A stretch of 64,000 nt of DNA, taken from the NCBI GenBank assembly GCA_965262505.1, contig CBDHFM010000002.1, positions 1 through 64,000 of the forward strand, given 5' to 3'. The notes below the pieces were generated by a model, which was not told the DNA's origin, made no database searches, and saw only the letters and a program-made list of their open reading frames with translations. Source of the stretch: JACPPO01 sp965262505. GTDB taxonomy: Bacteria; Acidobacteriota; Vicinamibacteria; Vicinamibacterales; UBA2999. Within the stretch, counting starts at the first letter, position 1. Every line of letters starts with the position of its first letter. Positions 42,122 through 51,490 of the stretch are shown here, piece by piece. A program made the translations under genes and the position numbers.

Positions 42122-43036
42122 TTACCGTTTAATCACCCAATTCGCCACCACGGACCCGCCGACGAGCGCCCCCACAATCGTGTACCGCTTCCGCTTCGAC
42201 ATGGGCTGTTGCGGCCGAGGCCGCACATCACCCCACTCCGTCCACAACTCGCCAATCACCAACCGCCCAGGGCCAAGCACATGATCCGCGACATACAACC
42301 CGTCATCGTGTAGCTGATACGCCACCAGCGTTTGAGTCCCGTCCGTCGTGTACTCGTACAGCGCGGGCGTTTCCTGTGCCCGCGACCGCAGATACGTCAA
42401 TCGACCGTCATGCCACAATCCTTCGACAAGAAACGGTGCAGCCCGCGCCCGCGCCTCTAGCCGGTACGGAAACTCGATCCGCCCCGGATACTCCCCGAGC
42501 CACGCCGCCGCGAGTGCTGCGTGCTCCGCTCGCACCACCGCCACATCCGCGATCGCCGCCGCCTCGACCCCCGCGAGCGCCGCCAGCGCCTCCGCGTGCG
42601 CCACCTGTTCCACCGTCAACTCCGCCGCGGCCGTGAAGGCCAGCGGCATCGCCCGGCCGAGCGTGCCCCCTCCGACGACGGGCGGATCGATATAGACCAC
42701 CAGATCCGGATCGTCGTCCGACGACTCCGACACCAGCAGCGCCCACACCCGGCCGCTCTCACCAACGAGCGTTACGTTGCTGGCCGCCGCCGCCTCTAGC
42801 GGTTTGATGTACGCGACGTGGCCGGACACCGACACGTCCCAGTACTCCCCGTCACCCGCCACCACATCCACAATCGTTTCCGACGCCGGTACAACCACCG
42901 TCGTCGTGTGCCGCACTTGCGTCACCACCGCGATCGGCTCCCCCTCATCGATCACCGTCCGAATCCCTTGAGCCTGTACGTTGCCCGCCAGCGCCAGCAG
43001 CGCCAGCAGTGCCAGCGGTCCCCGCTTCTCTCTCAC
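42122..43036 (-). CDS. TrbG/VirB9-like outer-complex protein (copy 2)
   Basis: 304 residues if translation starts at GTG 43036, which follows AGGGAGGGGG and gives a signal peptide (LALLALLALAGNVQAQ). Same plan as its neighbour: VIDEGEPIAVVTQVRH, ETIVDVVAGDGEYWDVS, SNVTLVGESG, PFLVEGLWHDGRLTYLRS. It has an extra C-terminus with a hydrophobic helix (YTIVGALVGGSVVANWVIK). The tail suggests a different anchoring. The paralogues are clearly diverged, so they are not a recent duplication. Confidence 0.88.
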   Translation of the reverse strand: MREKRGPLALLALLALAGNVQAQGIRTVIDEGEPIAVVTQVRHTTTVVVPASETIVDVVAGDGEYWDVSVSGHVAYIKPLEAAAASNVTLVGESGRVWALLVSESSDDDPDLVVYIDPPVVGGGTLGRAMPLAFTAAAELTVEQVAHAEALAALAGVEAAAIADVAVVRAEHAALAAAWLGEYPGRIEFPYRLEARARAAPFLVEGLWHDGRLTYLRSRAQETPALYEYTTDGTQTLVAYQLHDDGLYVADHVLGPGRLVIGELWTEWGDVRPRPQQPMSKRKRYTIVGALVGGSVVANWVIKR

Positions 43037-43240
43037 GGTCCCCCTCCCTTTCCGTCCGTTCCCCGACCCGCGCGACCTCGAGCACGACGCCGGCCAGGCC
43101 GGCGACGCCGGGCCGCGTCCTCCCACGCTCCGCAAGCGACCCACTACCCGGCCCACCCACCACGAAATCAACGAGAGCGCCACGTACACACCCTCGATTC
43201 ACCCGAAACCGCCCGCCCGCGCCCTTGACGCGCGGACACG

Positions 43241-45679
43241 CTACCCAACGCCGCCCACCGCTGGCTCCCGATCCCGGCCCGCCGCCAGCCGCACGATCGC
43301 CCCCTCGACACCCCACCGCTCGACCGCCGCCGCCCGTCGTGCCGCATCGGTGGCCGACGACGTATAGAGCCAGTAACTTTCGGGATCAACCACGAGCTTG
43401 AGTACCGCCGCCGCGTTCGACCGGCGTAAAAACAATTCCCGTTTCGGTTCCAGCCCTCGAATCGTTTTAAGCTCGTCCTCGGAGAGCCCGAACGTCGCCG
43501 CGCCCGCTGCCGGAAAATCGGGGTTTGCTAAAAAGAGTCGTGTGGGCATCGACTCTAAAAGCGTTTGCGTCCCCGGCGTGGCCGTCAGGTCCGTCACGCT
43601 TTGCGTCGCCAGCACGAGCGCCGCATTGCGCTTCCGCCAGGTTTTTGCCGCCTCGACCAGCCGCGCCAGGACCGTAGGATCGCGCAAGTACCGCCACGCC
43701 TCATCGACCACCATCAGCTTGAGCCGCCCGATCTCCCCCGGTGCCTCGATCTCCGCCCGGAGCTTTTCGAGCAGGTACAAGAGCGCCGCCTCGCACCAGT
43801 CCTCATGTTCGACCGCCCCGGCCAGGTCGATCACTTGCCAATCTCCCAGGGTCAGATCCGCCTCGTCGGACGGCGGATTGTCAAACCACCGTCCCCACAC
43901 GCCAGCCCCATGCCACCGCGACAGCGCAGGCCACATCAGACGCGGCAACGACCGCGCGAGGTTTCCCAGGGACCGGCGCGGGCGCGGGAGCGCATACAAA
44001 TCCTCAATCCGCGACCGCACTTCCGATAAATCGCCGCTCTGCGGCTCCCACCCGCCAATCTTGAGCAGCCGCAGCACCCAGGCCGACAGGAATTGCATCG
44101 ACCGTTCCGAGTGTTCCAGGGCGAACGGCCGCAGCGCGATCGCATCGTCCTCCGGTGAGACTTCCAGATACCCGCCACCAAGGAACTGTGTCAGCGACCG
44201 ATACGACCCGCCCAGGTCAAGAATCAACACACGCGGGTTGTATTGCAGCGCTTGCACGAGCAGATAGTTCAGCGTGAAACTTTTCCCGGCCCCCGTGGCC
44301 CCGAGCATCAACGTGTGGCCCACGTCGCGCCCGCCGAACAAGTCATAGTGATACGGCGTGCCCGAAGTCGTCTCGAACACCGTGAGCGCGGGCGCGTCAA
44401 GGTGAGCGCACCGCGCCTCCCCGCGCGGAGCCCCGAACAACGGCGCGAGCGTGGCCGCTACCCCCGCCGACACGAACACCACGCGCGGATTCCGCGCACG
44501 CGGTTGACCCGGTAAGCGCCCGAACCAGACCGCCAGTTGCCCGTACGTTTCCCGCGTCACCTTCGCATCGAGCGCCCCGAACACCCGGCCCAGGTCCGCG
44601 CCCCACTGGTCAAGTTGTCCCGTCGTCCCCGGAATCACGATCGACAACGCGACCTCCCCGTACCCCACGCCATCCGCTTCGAGTTCCACGAGCGCCGCGC
44701 CCGCGCGGTCCGCTTCAATCGTGGCTGCCGCATCTTCCATCGCGGCCGTGGTGCCCTCTTTTTCCTGCATGTGAGCACCCATCGAATACCGCTTACTGAA
44801 GTAGTGCCGTTGCGTTGACCGCATTTTGCTTCGCGCCGCGTTCCGCGCCCACGGTCGCCATTCAAGCACCACCGTCATGGGCGCTTGAATCCCGCCGTAC
44901 AGATCCCCCAGGGCGTTCGCCGTCACGTTGGCCGGTGGCGCAACGCACGACCACACCCCTATTTGCTGCCCGCCGACGTGCAACACGTCCCGATCGGCCG
45001 CGAGGTCCGCGCCCGCCATCCGCCAATTCACCCCGGCATCGGTCCGCGTCCCGTCGACCCATTCCCCGACCCCGCCGTTCACGAGGCGGTACAGCACCCG
45101 CGCCGCCGCCAACGATGACAAGAGCGCCACCTCCGTCGCGTCAGTCACCCGCGCGACGCTGGCCCCGACAAGACTCTCGTGAGTGGTGACGGCCCGTTCC
45201 AGATCGGCCGCGAGGTAGACCGACTCGTGCGGATGCTTCCGCCGCTGTCGCCAGTGCTCCGCCCGCGCGCGCAACCACCCCCCATGCCCGTTGCGCCCCT
45301 CGACCGCGCGACGCAGCCGAGGATTGAAACACCAGACCGCATGCACCGACACATCCTGCACACGGTCCGCGAGGAACGCGAACCGCTTCCGTTGCGCGAG
45401 CGCCGCAATGTCCCCGAGCCCGGCCGGTGGATCGGGAAATCTCACCGCCCGCCGTTCCATGATCCAGGTGAGCCGCATCCCGTCCGGTAGCCCCGACAAC
45501 ATCTGTTGCCAGCGCCCGGATACCGCATCGAGATCCGCCGACGAGCGCCCGTCGACCGCGACCGGCGCGACCGTCCCGACCGTCAGTAATTCTCCGCTCA
45601 GGGTGAGGCAGGTCCGGTCAGTGACCCACCCCCAGTACGGAATCTCATGCGCGAGCGCCCCCACGTCCCCCTCAATCAT
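43241..45679 (-). CDS. trbE: TrbE/VirB4-type secretion ATPase
   Basis: 812 residues. The N-terminal CagE/TrbE/VirB domain occupies 1-400, then the ATPase: Walker A MLGATGAGKSFTLNYLL (about 460) and Walker B KLMVVDEAWRYL (about 658), followed by the ALVLATQSVTDL sensor. VirB4 proteins extract pilin from the membrane and energise substrate transfer. The start overlaps trbD by eight bases. About 200 bp between this gene and trbG copy 2 lacks an evident gene. Confidence 0.95.
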   Translation of the reverse strand: MIEGDVGALAHEIPYWGWVTDRTCLTLSGELLTVGTVAPVAVDGRSSADLDAVSGRWQQMLSGLPDGMRLTWIMERRAVRFPDPPAGLGDIAALAQRKRFAFLADRVQDVSVHAVWCFNPRLRRAVEGRNGHGGWLRARAEHWRQRRKHPHESVYLAADLERAVTTHESLVGASVARVTDATEVALLSSLAAARVLYRLVNGGVGEWVDGTRTDAGVNWRMAGADLAADRDVLHVGGQQIGVWSCVAPPANVTANALGDLYGGIQAPMTVVLEWRPWARNAARSKMRSTQRHYFSKRYSMGAHMQEKEGTTAAMEDAAATIEADRAGAALVELEADGVGYGEVALSIVIPGTTGQLDQWGADLGRVFGALDAKVTRETYGQLAVWFGRLPGQPRARNPRVVFVSAGVAATLAPLFGAPRGEARCAHLDAPALTVFETTSGTPYHYDLFGGRDVGHTLMLGATGAGKSFTLNYLLVQALQYNPRVLILDLGGSYRSLTQFLGGGYLEVSPEDDAIALRPFALEHSERSMQFLSAWVLRLLKIGGWEPQSGDLSEVRSRIEDLYALPRPRRSLGNLARSLPRLMWPALSRWHGAGVWGRWFDNPPSDEADLTLGDWQVIDLAGAVEHEDWCEAALLYLLEKLRAEIEAPGEIGRLKLMVVDEAWRYLRDPTVLARLVEAAKTWRKRNAALVLATQSVTDLTATPGTQTLLESMPTRLFLANPDFPAAGAATFGLSEDELKTIRGLEPKRELFLRRSNAAAVLKLVVDPESYWLYTSSATDAARRAAAVERWGVEGAIVRLAAGRDREPAVGGVG

Positions 45680-45989
45680 GCCCGCCGCTCTTAATCACAA
45701 GGATGTACGGCGACGTATCGAGCAGCAGCCCGGCATCGTACCGACTCCGATACCGGATCGCCGCCCGAACGACCATCACCATATTTTCGTCATACCGCCA
45801 CGCGAAGAACCCCGCCACGTACATCAGCGTGAACGTCACCACGCCCAAGAGCAGACTGTTCACCGTGTTCCACAGGCCCGCGCCCAACACCGCCGACATG
45901 AGGAAAAATCGACGTTCGACCCCCATGATCGTGAGCGGTTGACTCATGACGCCGTACCCGTGCCAGATGCGAGTGCCACGGCTCGCCAC
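45672..45989 (-). CDS. trbD: TrbD/VirB3-like membrane protein
   Basis: 105 residues with two adjacent membrane helices (FFLMSAVLGAGLWNTV, SLLLGVVTFTLMYVAGFF) and a soluble C-tail (RYRSRYDAGLLLDTSPYI). VirB3/TrbD proteins associate with VirB4, and the gene overlaps trbE as is usual. Start at ATG 45989; an internal ATG is possible. Confidence 0.85.
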   Translation of the reverse strand: MASRGTRIWHGYGVMSQPLTIMGVERRFFLMSAVLGAGLWNTVNSLLLGVVTFTLMYVAGFFAWRYDENMVMVVRAAIRYRSRYDAGLLLDTSPYILVIKSGGHD

Positions 45990-45991
45990 GG

Positions 45992-46270
45992 TCAGAACAT
46001 CCAGGTAATGAAGTTCGCCGCGCCGAGCGCCATCCCCAGGCCGAAAATGATCCCGGCCAGCGCGGATTTGCTGCCGCCCTCACCGAACGCGAACATCAGC
46101 CCGCCGACCACGATGGACACGAGCGCCAGGCCGCGCGCGATCGGTCCGGTGAACGCCGTGGACAAGTTCGCCACGGCATCCACCCAGGGCGACGTACCTT
46201 GCGCTAGAACCTCCGCCGGTACGAGTATCAGCGCCGCCGAAACGACCATCACGATTCGTAGTACTGCCAT
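45992..46270 (-). CDS. trbC: TrbC/VirB2-type pilin
   Basis: 92 residues: signal peptide to VLAQ, then two hydrophobic helices separated by a short positively charged loop (IARGLALVSIVVGGLMFAF, SALAGIIFGLGMALGAANF), the VirB2 pilin layout. It polymerises into the conjugative pilus; cyclisation, known for TrbC, cannot be judged here. Spacing to trbD is two bases. Confidence 0.9.
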   Translation of the reverse strand: MAVLRIVMVVSAALILVPAEVLAQGTSPWVDAVANLSTAFTGPIARGLALVSIVVGGLMFAFGEGGSKSALAGIIFGLGMALGAANFITWMF

Positions 46271-46291
46271 GACCCCTTTCCTTTCGCGTTG

Positions 46292-46489
46292 TCAGCGTGA
46301 CGAGAAATGCCACCAGTAGAGTGTCAGCGCGTACAGGACCATCCCCACGCCACCCGCCAGGCCCCGCGCGATCACCGCGTGTTCCCCGGCCTCACGAGGG
46401 AGATACCGGAACATGAGCCCCGCAACAGTCATCGCGCCCATCGACAAGAACCACACCACTTGAGGCCAGACACTCGGATTTGTATTCAT
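46292..46489 (-). CDS. small membrane protein upstream of trbC
   Basis: 65 residues with two membrane segments (VVWFLSMGAMTVAGLMF, GGVGMVLYALTLYWW). Its start overlaps the preceding gene by four bases, so it belongs to the operon. No family recognised; it could be an accessory of pilus assembly. Confidence 0.65.
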   Translation of the reverse strand: MNTNPSVWPQVVWFLSMGAMTVAGLMFRYLPREAGEHAVIARGLAGGVGMVLYALTLYWWHFSSR

Positions 46490-46809
46490 CCCTCTCTATG
46501 CTTCCCGCTCGCATCTTCCGCGAGCCGTTCCGATAGTTCTGGATCTTGCCCCGCTCCGCGCCGGATCGCCCGCTCGACCACATCGACCTTGCTTCCGATC
46601 GCGCCCAACGACAGCGACCGCGCCGCGATATAGATCCCCGTGGCGAGCGTTGCCAACGCGAGACTTCCATGAGCGCCGATATACCACCCGTAATCGCTCA
46701 CGAGTACTTGCCAGAACGGCCGCAGGTACGCGAGTTCGACCCACAGGCCCCACGTCGCCAAGGCCCCAACCGTCATCGTCAAACCCAACGCCACCCGCCA
46801 CGGCTTCAT
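46486..46809 (-). CDS. membrane protein in trb operon
   Basis: 107 residues with three hydrophobic stretches (ALGLTMTVGALATWGLWV, YIGAHGSLALATLATGIY) and an acidic soluble tail (RAIRRGAGQDPELSERLA). Overlaps with the genes on both sides show coupled translation. Family not recognised. Confidence 0.62.
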   Translation of the reverse strand: MKPWRVALGLTMTVGALATWGLWVELAYLRPFWQVLVSDYGWYIGAHGSLALATLATGIYIAARSLSLGAIGSKVDVVERAIRRGAGQDPELSERLAEDASGKHREG

Positions 46810-47729
46810 ATCTCAAAGACCTCATTCATGTCTCGACTGCCGCCGCCGCGCCCGCCGCGCCGACTGCCGCTGCCCCCGCTTCCCGCGAGCGCCCGGCGCA
46901 CGAAGTCCGCTGCGCCGCCCGCCGCCGCGTACATCTGAAATCCCGCCGCCGCCTTTGCCCGGACCGTCGCCCCGCTGTAGTGCTGCGATGCAACCTCGAC
47001 ACTCGCCCGGCCCGCCCGGCCCGCCGCATCGGTGTACTCAATTTGTGCGTCAGGAAACAGCACCTTGCCATCCTCCGACATCGGGAGTGCTAACTCGGCC
47101 GCCAGCCGCCGCCGCTCCGCGTCTGCCGCCTCGCGGCCATCCCCTTGCCGCACCCGCTCCGTCCCCCTGGCCACCGCGCCCTTGAGTTCAGCATCGACCC
47201 GCACCAGCGTGACGCGCCCGCCCTCCGCCTCGATCCGCTTCGACGCATCACACGCGGCCCGGTAGACGGCGCAATCGTGGTCTAGGTCCGACGCCTTGAC
47301 GACCCCGGACCATCCGCGTTGATCCTCCCGTCCGGCCCGCGCCCATAAAATCTGTGCCCGCTCGACTCCGGCAGGCGTCGCCACCACAACGGCGAAGGTG
47401 CCCCCGTTCGGACCCGTCCCCTCGACCCGTTCAATCCACCCCGCCCGTTCCGCTTTCGCGATCCCGCGCCCGCCCGCGTATGGGTGTCCGTCAAACTGTT
47501 GTGTGACCAGATCCGCGAACGCCACCGCGCGGAACGCCGCCGCGTCCTGGACCACGCCATCGACCCGATCCGTAAACTCCCGGCGCGGTTCCCGCGCGTC
47601 ATGCTCCCGCCGATGCCCCGTCCGCGCCGGTTCCTGTGACCGCTCCGCCGCCCGGTCAAGACCCGGGCGTGACGACTCATCCTCCCGGTCAGGAACCGGC
47701 GACGGCTCGACTTCCAGATCAATATTCAT
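46806..47729 (-). CDS. relaxation-like plasmid transfer protein
   Basis: 307 residues from ATG 47729 (MNIDLEVEPSPVPDRE). A disordered N-terminus is followed by a winged-helix region (FRAVAFADLVTQQFDG, GIAKAERAGWIERVEG) and a C-terminal segment LFPDAQIEYTDAAGR...SVEVAS, which matches the PDA...E-x-V pattern seen in replication-relaxation proteins with a PD-(D/E)XK-like fold. It is the first gene of the trb operon, the position of a relaxosome protein. No canonical MOB relaxase is visible in the window. Confidence 0.55.
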   Translation of the reverse strand: MNIDLEVEPSPVPDREDESSRPGLDRAAERSQEPARTGHRREHDAREPRREFTDRVDGVVQDAAAFRAVAFADLVTQQFDGHPYAGGRGIAKAERAGWIERVEGTGPNGGTFAVVVATPAGVERAQILWARAGREDQRGWSGVVKASDLDHDCAVYRAACDASKRIEAEGGRVTLVRVDAELKGAVARGTERVRQGDGREAADAERRRLAAELALPMSEDGKVLFPDAQIEYTDAAGRAGRASVEVASQHYSGATVRAKAAAGFQMYAAAGGAADFVRRALAGSGGSGSRRGGRGGGSRDMNEVFEI

Positions 47730-47805
47730 GGCTCCCGGAATCCGTGACAGGTTCGGGCGCTGGACGATGCGGGCGTGCCGCACGCCGGGAGCCCGTCCAC
47801 GGTCA

Positions 47806-48228
47806 TCAGGTCACGAATCGCCATCGCCGCGTTCCTTTCATCGTCCCGCCCCGCCCGGTCTCTCTGGGTGGCCCCTCGTCGTCCCGCCACACGCGCCCAC
47901 ACACGCGGCACACGGGCCGAATACCCACGTGTCTGACGGCTGGGGCGATGGTTGTGGATCGAGGGGGCCGAGGGGAAGGTGTATCCGTCACGCGCCGGAG
48001 GCGGCGCCGCGCGCGGTAGGCCCGTTGGCGGTCCCGGTGATCGAGCCGGCCTTCCAGGCTGCGCTGATGCCGCGCGTTCGCCTGCCGCCGTTGACGGCGT
48101 TGCGCGGTCGCGCGACAGTGATCCCCACAGTAGGCCTGCCCCCGGTAGCAGGACCCACAGATGGAGAACACCGTGCCGCACCCCGCCCCGCGGCACCGCA
48201 CCGTGCGCCACGGCACGGCTCTGGCCAT
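47806..48228 (-). CDS. small zinc-ribbon protein
   Basis: About 140 residues. The start at ATG 48228 is uncertain because the frame opens upstream. Cysteine spacing CRGAGCGTVFSICGSCYRG then YCGDHCR gives a treble-clef-like zinc site, followed by a very basic helix (QRRQRRQANARHQRSLEGR, RDRQRAYRARRR). A second Cys pair (CRVCGRVW) closes the protein. Similar CxxxxC...YC..CR proteins accompany IS elements in many genomes, from memory. It may be nucleic-acid binding; the role is not known. Confidence 0.55.
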   Translation of the reverse strand: MARAVPWRTVRCRGAGCGTVFSICGSCYRGQAYCGDHCRATAQRRQRRQANARHQRSLEGRLDHRDRQRAYRARRRLRRVTDTPSPRPPRSTTIAPAVRHVGIRPVCRVCGRVWRDDEGPPRETGRGGTMKGTRRWRFVT

Positions 48229-49200
48229 CGCCCCTGCACGCCGCGCCGGCTGCGCCGTGTGAGGAGGCGACGTGGCGTGCAGGGGGAGACACCGACCGAC
48301 CGGCGTGGGCGGACGGAGGCGCGCGTCCAGGTGTGCGACGATCACGCGCACACACGACTCCCGACGCAGGCGCGATCGCTCGCGCGCGACCGGCGCGTCC
48401 CTCGCGGGTCAGCCGGTCAGGTCGCTCGCAGACGCGCCGATCGCCGGCTCGCGCACGGCCGCGCCGCGTGCGTTCCTGGCGCCGCCTCGACCCGCGGCCG
48501 CCCGTCGCCCGCGCATCAGGTGCCTGCCCGCCCCGCTGCGACAGCCGCATCACGCCCAGCCGGAGCAGGACCAGCGCCAGGAGCAGCTGCCCGAGCAGCG
48601 GGCGGGCCGATACTGGTTCCGGCTCAGGTTCGGGTTCCGGCTCAGGTTCGATGCCACCGCCGGTGGGTCAGTGCCGCCACCACCACCGTCACCGGGGGAG
48701 TGCGGCAATCCCGACGCCGAACAATAAACCCGTGATCAGACCGCACCACCGAGTGCGGGCCGCCCACTGATTCGCAGGTCGATTCGCAGGCAGTTTCCCT
48801 TCATGCAGCCACGCCTCCAACCGCAGGATCTCTACATCAAAACTTTTCGCGCTTGTAGAAACGGGAGATCGTGCTGAACCTGCGCCGGGAGTGGGCACGG
48901 AACGCGCGTGGTGCTCGCGCTCAAGGGGGAGAGTATCCGGTTTCCGCTGGATTGTGTCGCCTGAACTGGAAGACACTCTCCGGGAGATCCTGTCTGACGG
49001 AGAAACGTGGTCTGGCACACCAGTGCCACGTGCTGCTGCTGATGCAGATGCTCGCGGACGGCGACCCGTTGCCGACGCTTTCGGATTTGCTGGAGGAGAT
49101 GGTACGGGACGCGACCTGGCAATGGCACTGTGACCGAGACCATACAAGTCATAATAATGGTATAGACAATAACAATAGATCACATGGTTTAGACGCTATA
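48229..49200. other. GC-rich stretch without a clear gene
   Basis: Open frames are shadows. Two plus-strand segments near 48960-49170 read protein-like in different frames (ELEDTLREILSDGETW and LPTLSDLLEEMVRDATWQW), suggesting a degraded small gene. At 48854 a stretch TTGTAGAAACGGG weakly resembles an R2 half-site. The last 80 bp are AT-rich. Confidence 0.3.
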
Positions 49201-49893
49201 CTAGAAGCGTAGACCCACGCCCAGCCGGACCGACAGAAGTTGCGCTTGTACGCGGGCGAAGACGCGGGATCCGATCTGAATGTCCATACCTACACCGACC
49301 TGAGGAAGGACTCGAAACCACCTGTACGGCGAGTTGTCCACGCACCGCTGTTCTTCCCCCTCCGCCAAGTCCACACGGTACCGTCCGTCTGGCTCTCGCT
49401 GAACCGGTTCACCACCAGCCACGCAGGAACGGTCCGTGAACTTCCAGTACCCGAGTCCGAGAAGTAGGTGTGGAGACACCCGCGCATGCTCCAACAATCG
49501 CCAGTACAGCACCGCAACGCTGATCTGTTCCACATGGGTTCCCACGACGGCGCGCTGTACGGTGATTGTCTGCCCCTGACGTTCTTCTCCGCGGAAATCT
49601 TGGTAAATGAGGTCTCGCCGGCGGTTGTGCACGTAGTCCACCTGGAGGCGGAACTTTTTCGTTCCCCACGTCACCCAGCCGCCGGGCGGTGTACAGCAGG
49701 ACTCCCTGTGCACGTACACCGTGAACAGCGGCGAGACGCTGATGCCCACGTCGCCCCACGACGGCGTCGTGGTCCCCTGCGCGTGGACAGCCCGCGCCCG
49801 CGCGCTACCCGCCAGCGCCGTGGCGATCAGGACAAGCCGGATCGTTACCGCGCCGCCGCGCCGTAGGCTACGACCGGAGGGGGAGGCTCTCAT
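49201..49893 (-). CDS. outer-membrane beta-barrel protein, paralogue of 23217
   Basis: 230 residues from ATG 49893. Signal peptide (IRLVLIATALAGSARARAV to HAQ), then barrel strands with the shared block PVQREPDGRYRVDLAEGEEQ followed by RCVDN, and the Phe end VRLGVGLRF. It is one of two dispersed relatives in the window, with no obvious operon partner. Function unknown; probably a surface barrel. Confidence 0.72.
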   Translation of the reverse strand: MRASPSGRSLRRGGAVTIRLVLIATALAGSARARAVHAQGTTTPSWGDVGISVSPLFTVYVHRESCCTPPGGWVTWGTKKFRLQVDYVHNRRRDLIYQDFRGEERQGQTITVQRAVVGTHVEQISVAVLYWRLLEHARVSPHLLLGLGYWKFTDRSCVAGGEPVQREPDGRYRVDLAEGEEQRCVDNSPYRWFRVLPQVGVGMDIQIGSRVFARVQAQLLSVRLGVGLRF

Positions 49894-49953
49894 CTTTCCT
49901 TGTAGCTGGCGGCCTCGCGTCCTCAAGCAATGCTCGCCTACAATCCAGAGAAT

Positions 49954-50151
49954 ATGACCGAAGACGAACAAGAATACCTGCTCAGCACGGTGGGCCAGGC
50001 GCACGCGGGCCTGTCCGAGGTGGCGCTCAAGTTGCGTTTGGGATTGCCACCGAAAACACCGGTGCTCAAGACCGCGATCAAGGCCGAGCGGGTGGCCTTC
50101 GATCTCAAGCGCTCGCTTCAACGGCTCGAGGTGAAGGACGTTAACCTATAG
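49954..50151 (+). CDS. small hypothetical protein
   Basis: 65 residues from ATG 49954 (MTEDEQEYLLSTVGQAHAG); the frame opens at 49930. Helical and charged, ending LQRLEVKDVNL. The stop is seven bases before the next gene, so the two are probably coupled. Family not recognised. Confidence 0.5.
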   Translation: MTEDEQEYLLSTVGQAHAGLSEVALKLRLGLPPKTPVLKTAIKAERVAFDLKRSLQRLEVKDVNL

Positions 50152-50158
50152 TGAACAC

Positions 50159-50884
50159 ATGCAAGATCGATACGCTGGGGATGTCGGGGACTTCGGCAAG
50201 TTCGCACTGCTCCGCGCTCTCTGTGGAGGCAGGTCCCTCGGTGTCTGCTGGTACCGCACGGACGCCGCTGAAGAAAAGAACAACGACGGTCGGCACTTGG
50301 ACTACCTCCGAAAGAACGAGCGGTTCGAGTACCTGGACCCTGAGGTCTTCAACGGCCTGAAGAGATTCGTCGAGTCGTTTAGGGTCGATCCACGTCGCCG
50401 ATCAGTAGCCCACCTTGAGAAGTTGGGACTGCTTCCGGATACGGCTCGTTTTCATAAGGCTCTGTGCCAGACAGGCGCGGCGAACAGTGACCAGCGCCGA
50501 GCATGGGCGACGGGGATGACTGAGGTGATGGACGGCGCTCAGCTCGTCTTCCTTGACCCGGACAATGGACTGGAAACCGCGTCGCCTAACCACAAGAGCG
50601 TTCTGTTCTCTGAATTGAAATCCCTGAGATCGCCCAGCCGGGCACTACTCTTTTACCAACACCAGACTCGGCGCAAAGGTGGTGCTCGCTCGGAATTCGA
50701 TCACATCCGCAGTCGCCTTGAGAGGCACACGGACAGTCGTGATGTCGTGGCGGTTCGCCTCAAGCCCTACTCGTCCCGCTTCTACTTTCTGCTCGACGCT
50801 GATAAGGCGCTGCGTGACAGACTAAGAGCCTTTGCCGATCGCTGGTCCTCTGAGTGCGAGCCGTTCTTATCGCATCGGTCTTGA
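50159..50884 (+). CDS. conserved hypothetical protein (RYAGDVGDFGK family)
   Basis: 241 residues. The start MQDRYAGDVGDFGKFALLR and the block AQLVFLDPDNGLE (about residue 125), plus LLFYQHQTR, recall a conserved family of unknown function that I know from plasmids and defence islands. FLDPDNG has the look of a nucleotide- or metal-binding loop. No signal peptide or membrane helix. The role is left open. Confidence 0.6.
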   Translation: MQDRYAGDVGDFGKFALLRALCGGRSLGVCWYRTDAAEEKNNDGRHLDYLRKNERFEYLDPEVFNGLKRFVESFRVDPRRRSVAHLEKLGLLPDTARFHKALCQTGAANSDQRRAWATGMTEVMDGAQLVFLDPDNGLETASPNHKSVLFSELKSLRSPSRALLFYQHQTRRKGGARSEFDHIRSRLERHTDSRDVVAVRLKPYSSRFYFLLDADKALRDRLRAFADRWSSECEPFLSHRS

Positions 50885-51039
50885 CCTCATCTTGGGCAAC
50901 GTAAAACACTTCTGGGAATTCGCCCTCAAGCGCGCTGTGAGTCTCCGGGGTGATCCGAGATGACAGCCTGCCAGGATGCTGAAGAAGTCGGTGCAATGGA
51001 CGATATCAGACTTATGGCAACGAACCGTGCCGGGGTCTC

Positions 51040-51450
51040 CTGTGCGGCACCGGCGGCCACCAGTTGCCCGGGAAGAGTCCGCCGCCGTTAACCCGTGCCG
51101 TTAGGGACACGTCGCCACGAGGGGGCCGCATTCGCACGAGGTTGTAGGCGGTCGCCGCGAAGGTCACGATCCAATCGACGACCGCCCCGGCCCGATGGCG
51201 TGGCGTCCGCAGTCCGCCAACCGTCTTCAGCTAGCCGAAGACCTGCTCGACCAACGTCCGCTTCCGTTGACTGACGTGGTAACCGGGATGCCGGGTGGTC
51301 CGGCCGTCGATGGCGCTGTAGCGGATCTTCTGCGCAATGTGCGGGGTCACCGCCAGCGCCTGGACCTCGTCGACGAAGCGCGTTCAAACGATCACACGGC
51401 GCGCGCCGGTGTTACCCGAGGTTCGCCGAGGCGGGAAGGTCGTCGACCCA
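51040..51450 (-). pseudogene. transposase remnant, IS5/IS1182-like
   Basis: Minus-strand pieces VSQRKRTLVEQVFG, then stop TAG in place of the usual Trp codon, then LKTVGGLRTPRHRAGAVVDW and TFAATAYNLVRMRPPRG are the C-terminal end of an IS5/IS1182-type DDE transposase. Only the last third remains and it has a nonsense codon. Old debris left of the Mrr gene. Confidence 0.7.
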
Positions 51451-51490
51451 GAGTCGCTCCTGCGGCATGAGAATCGACACGACGAGCGCC

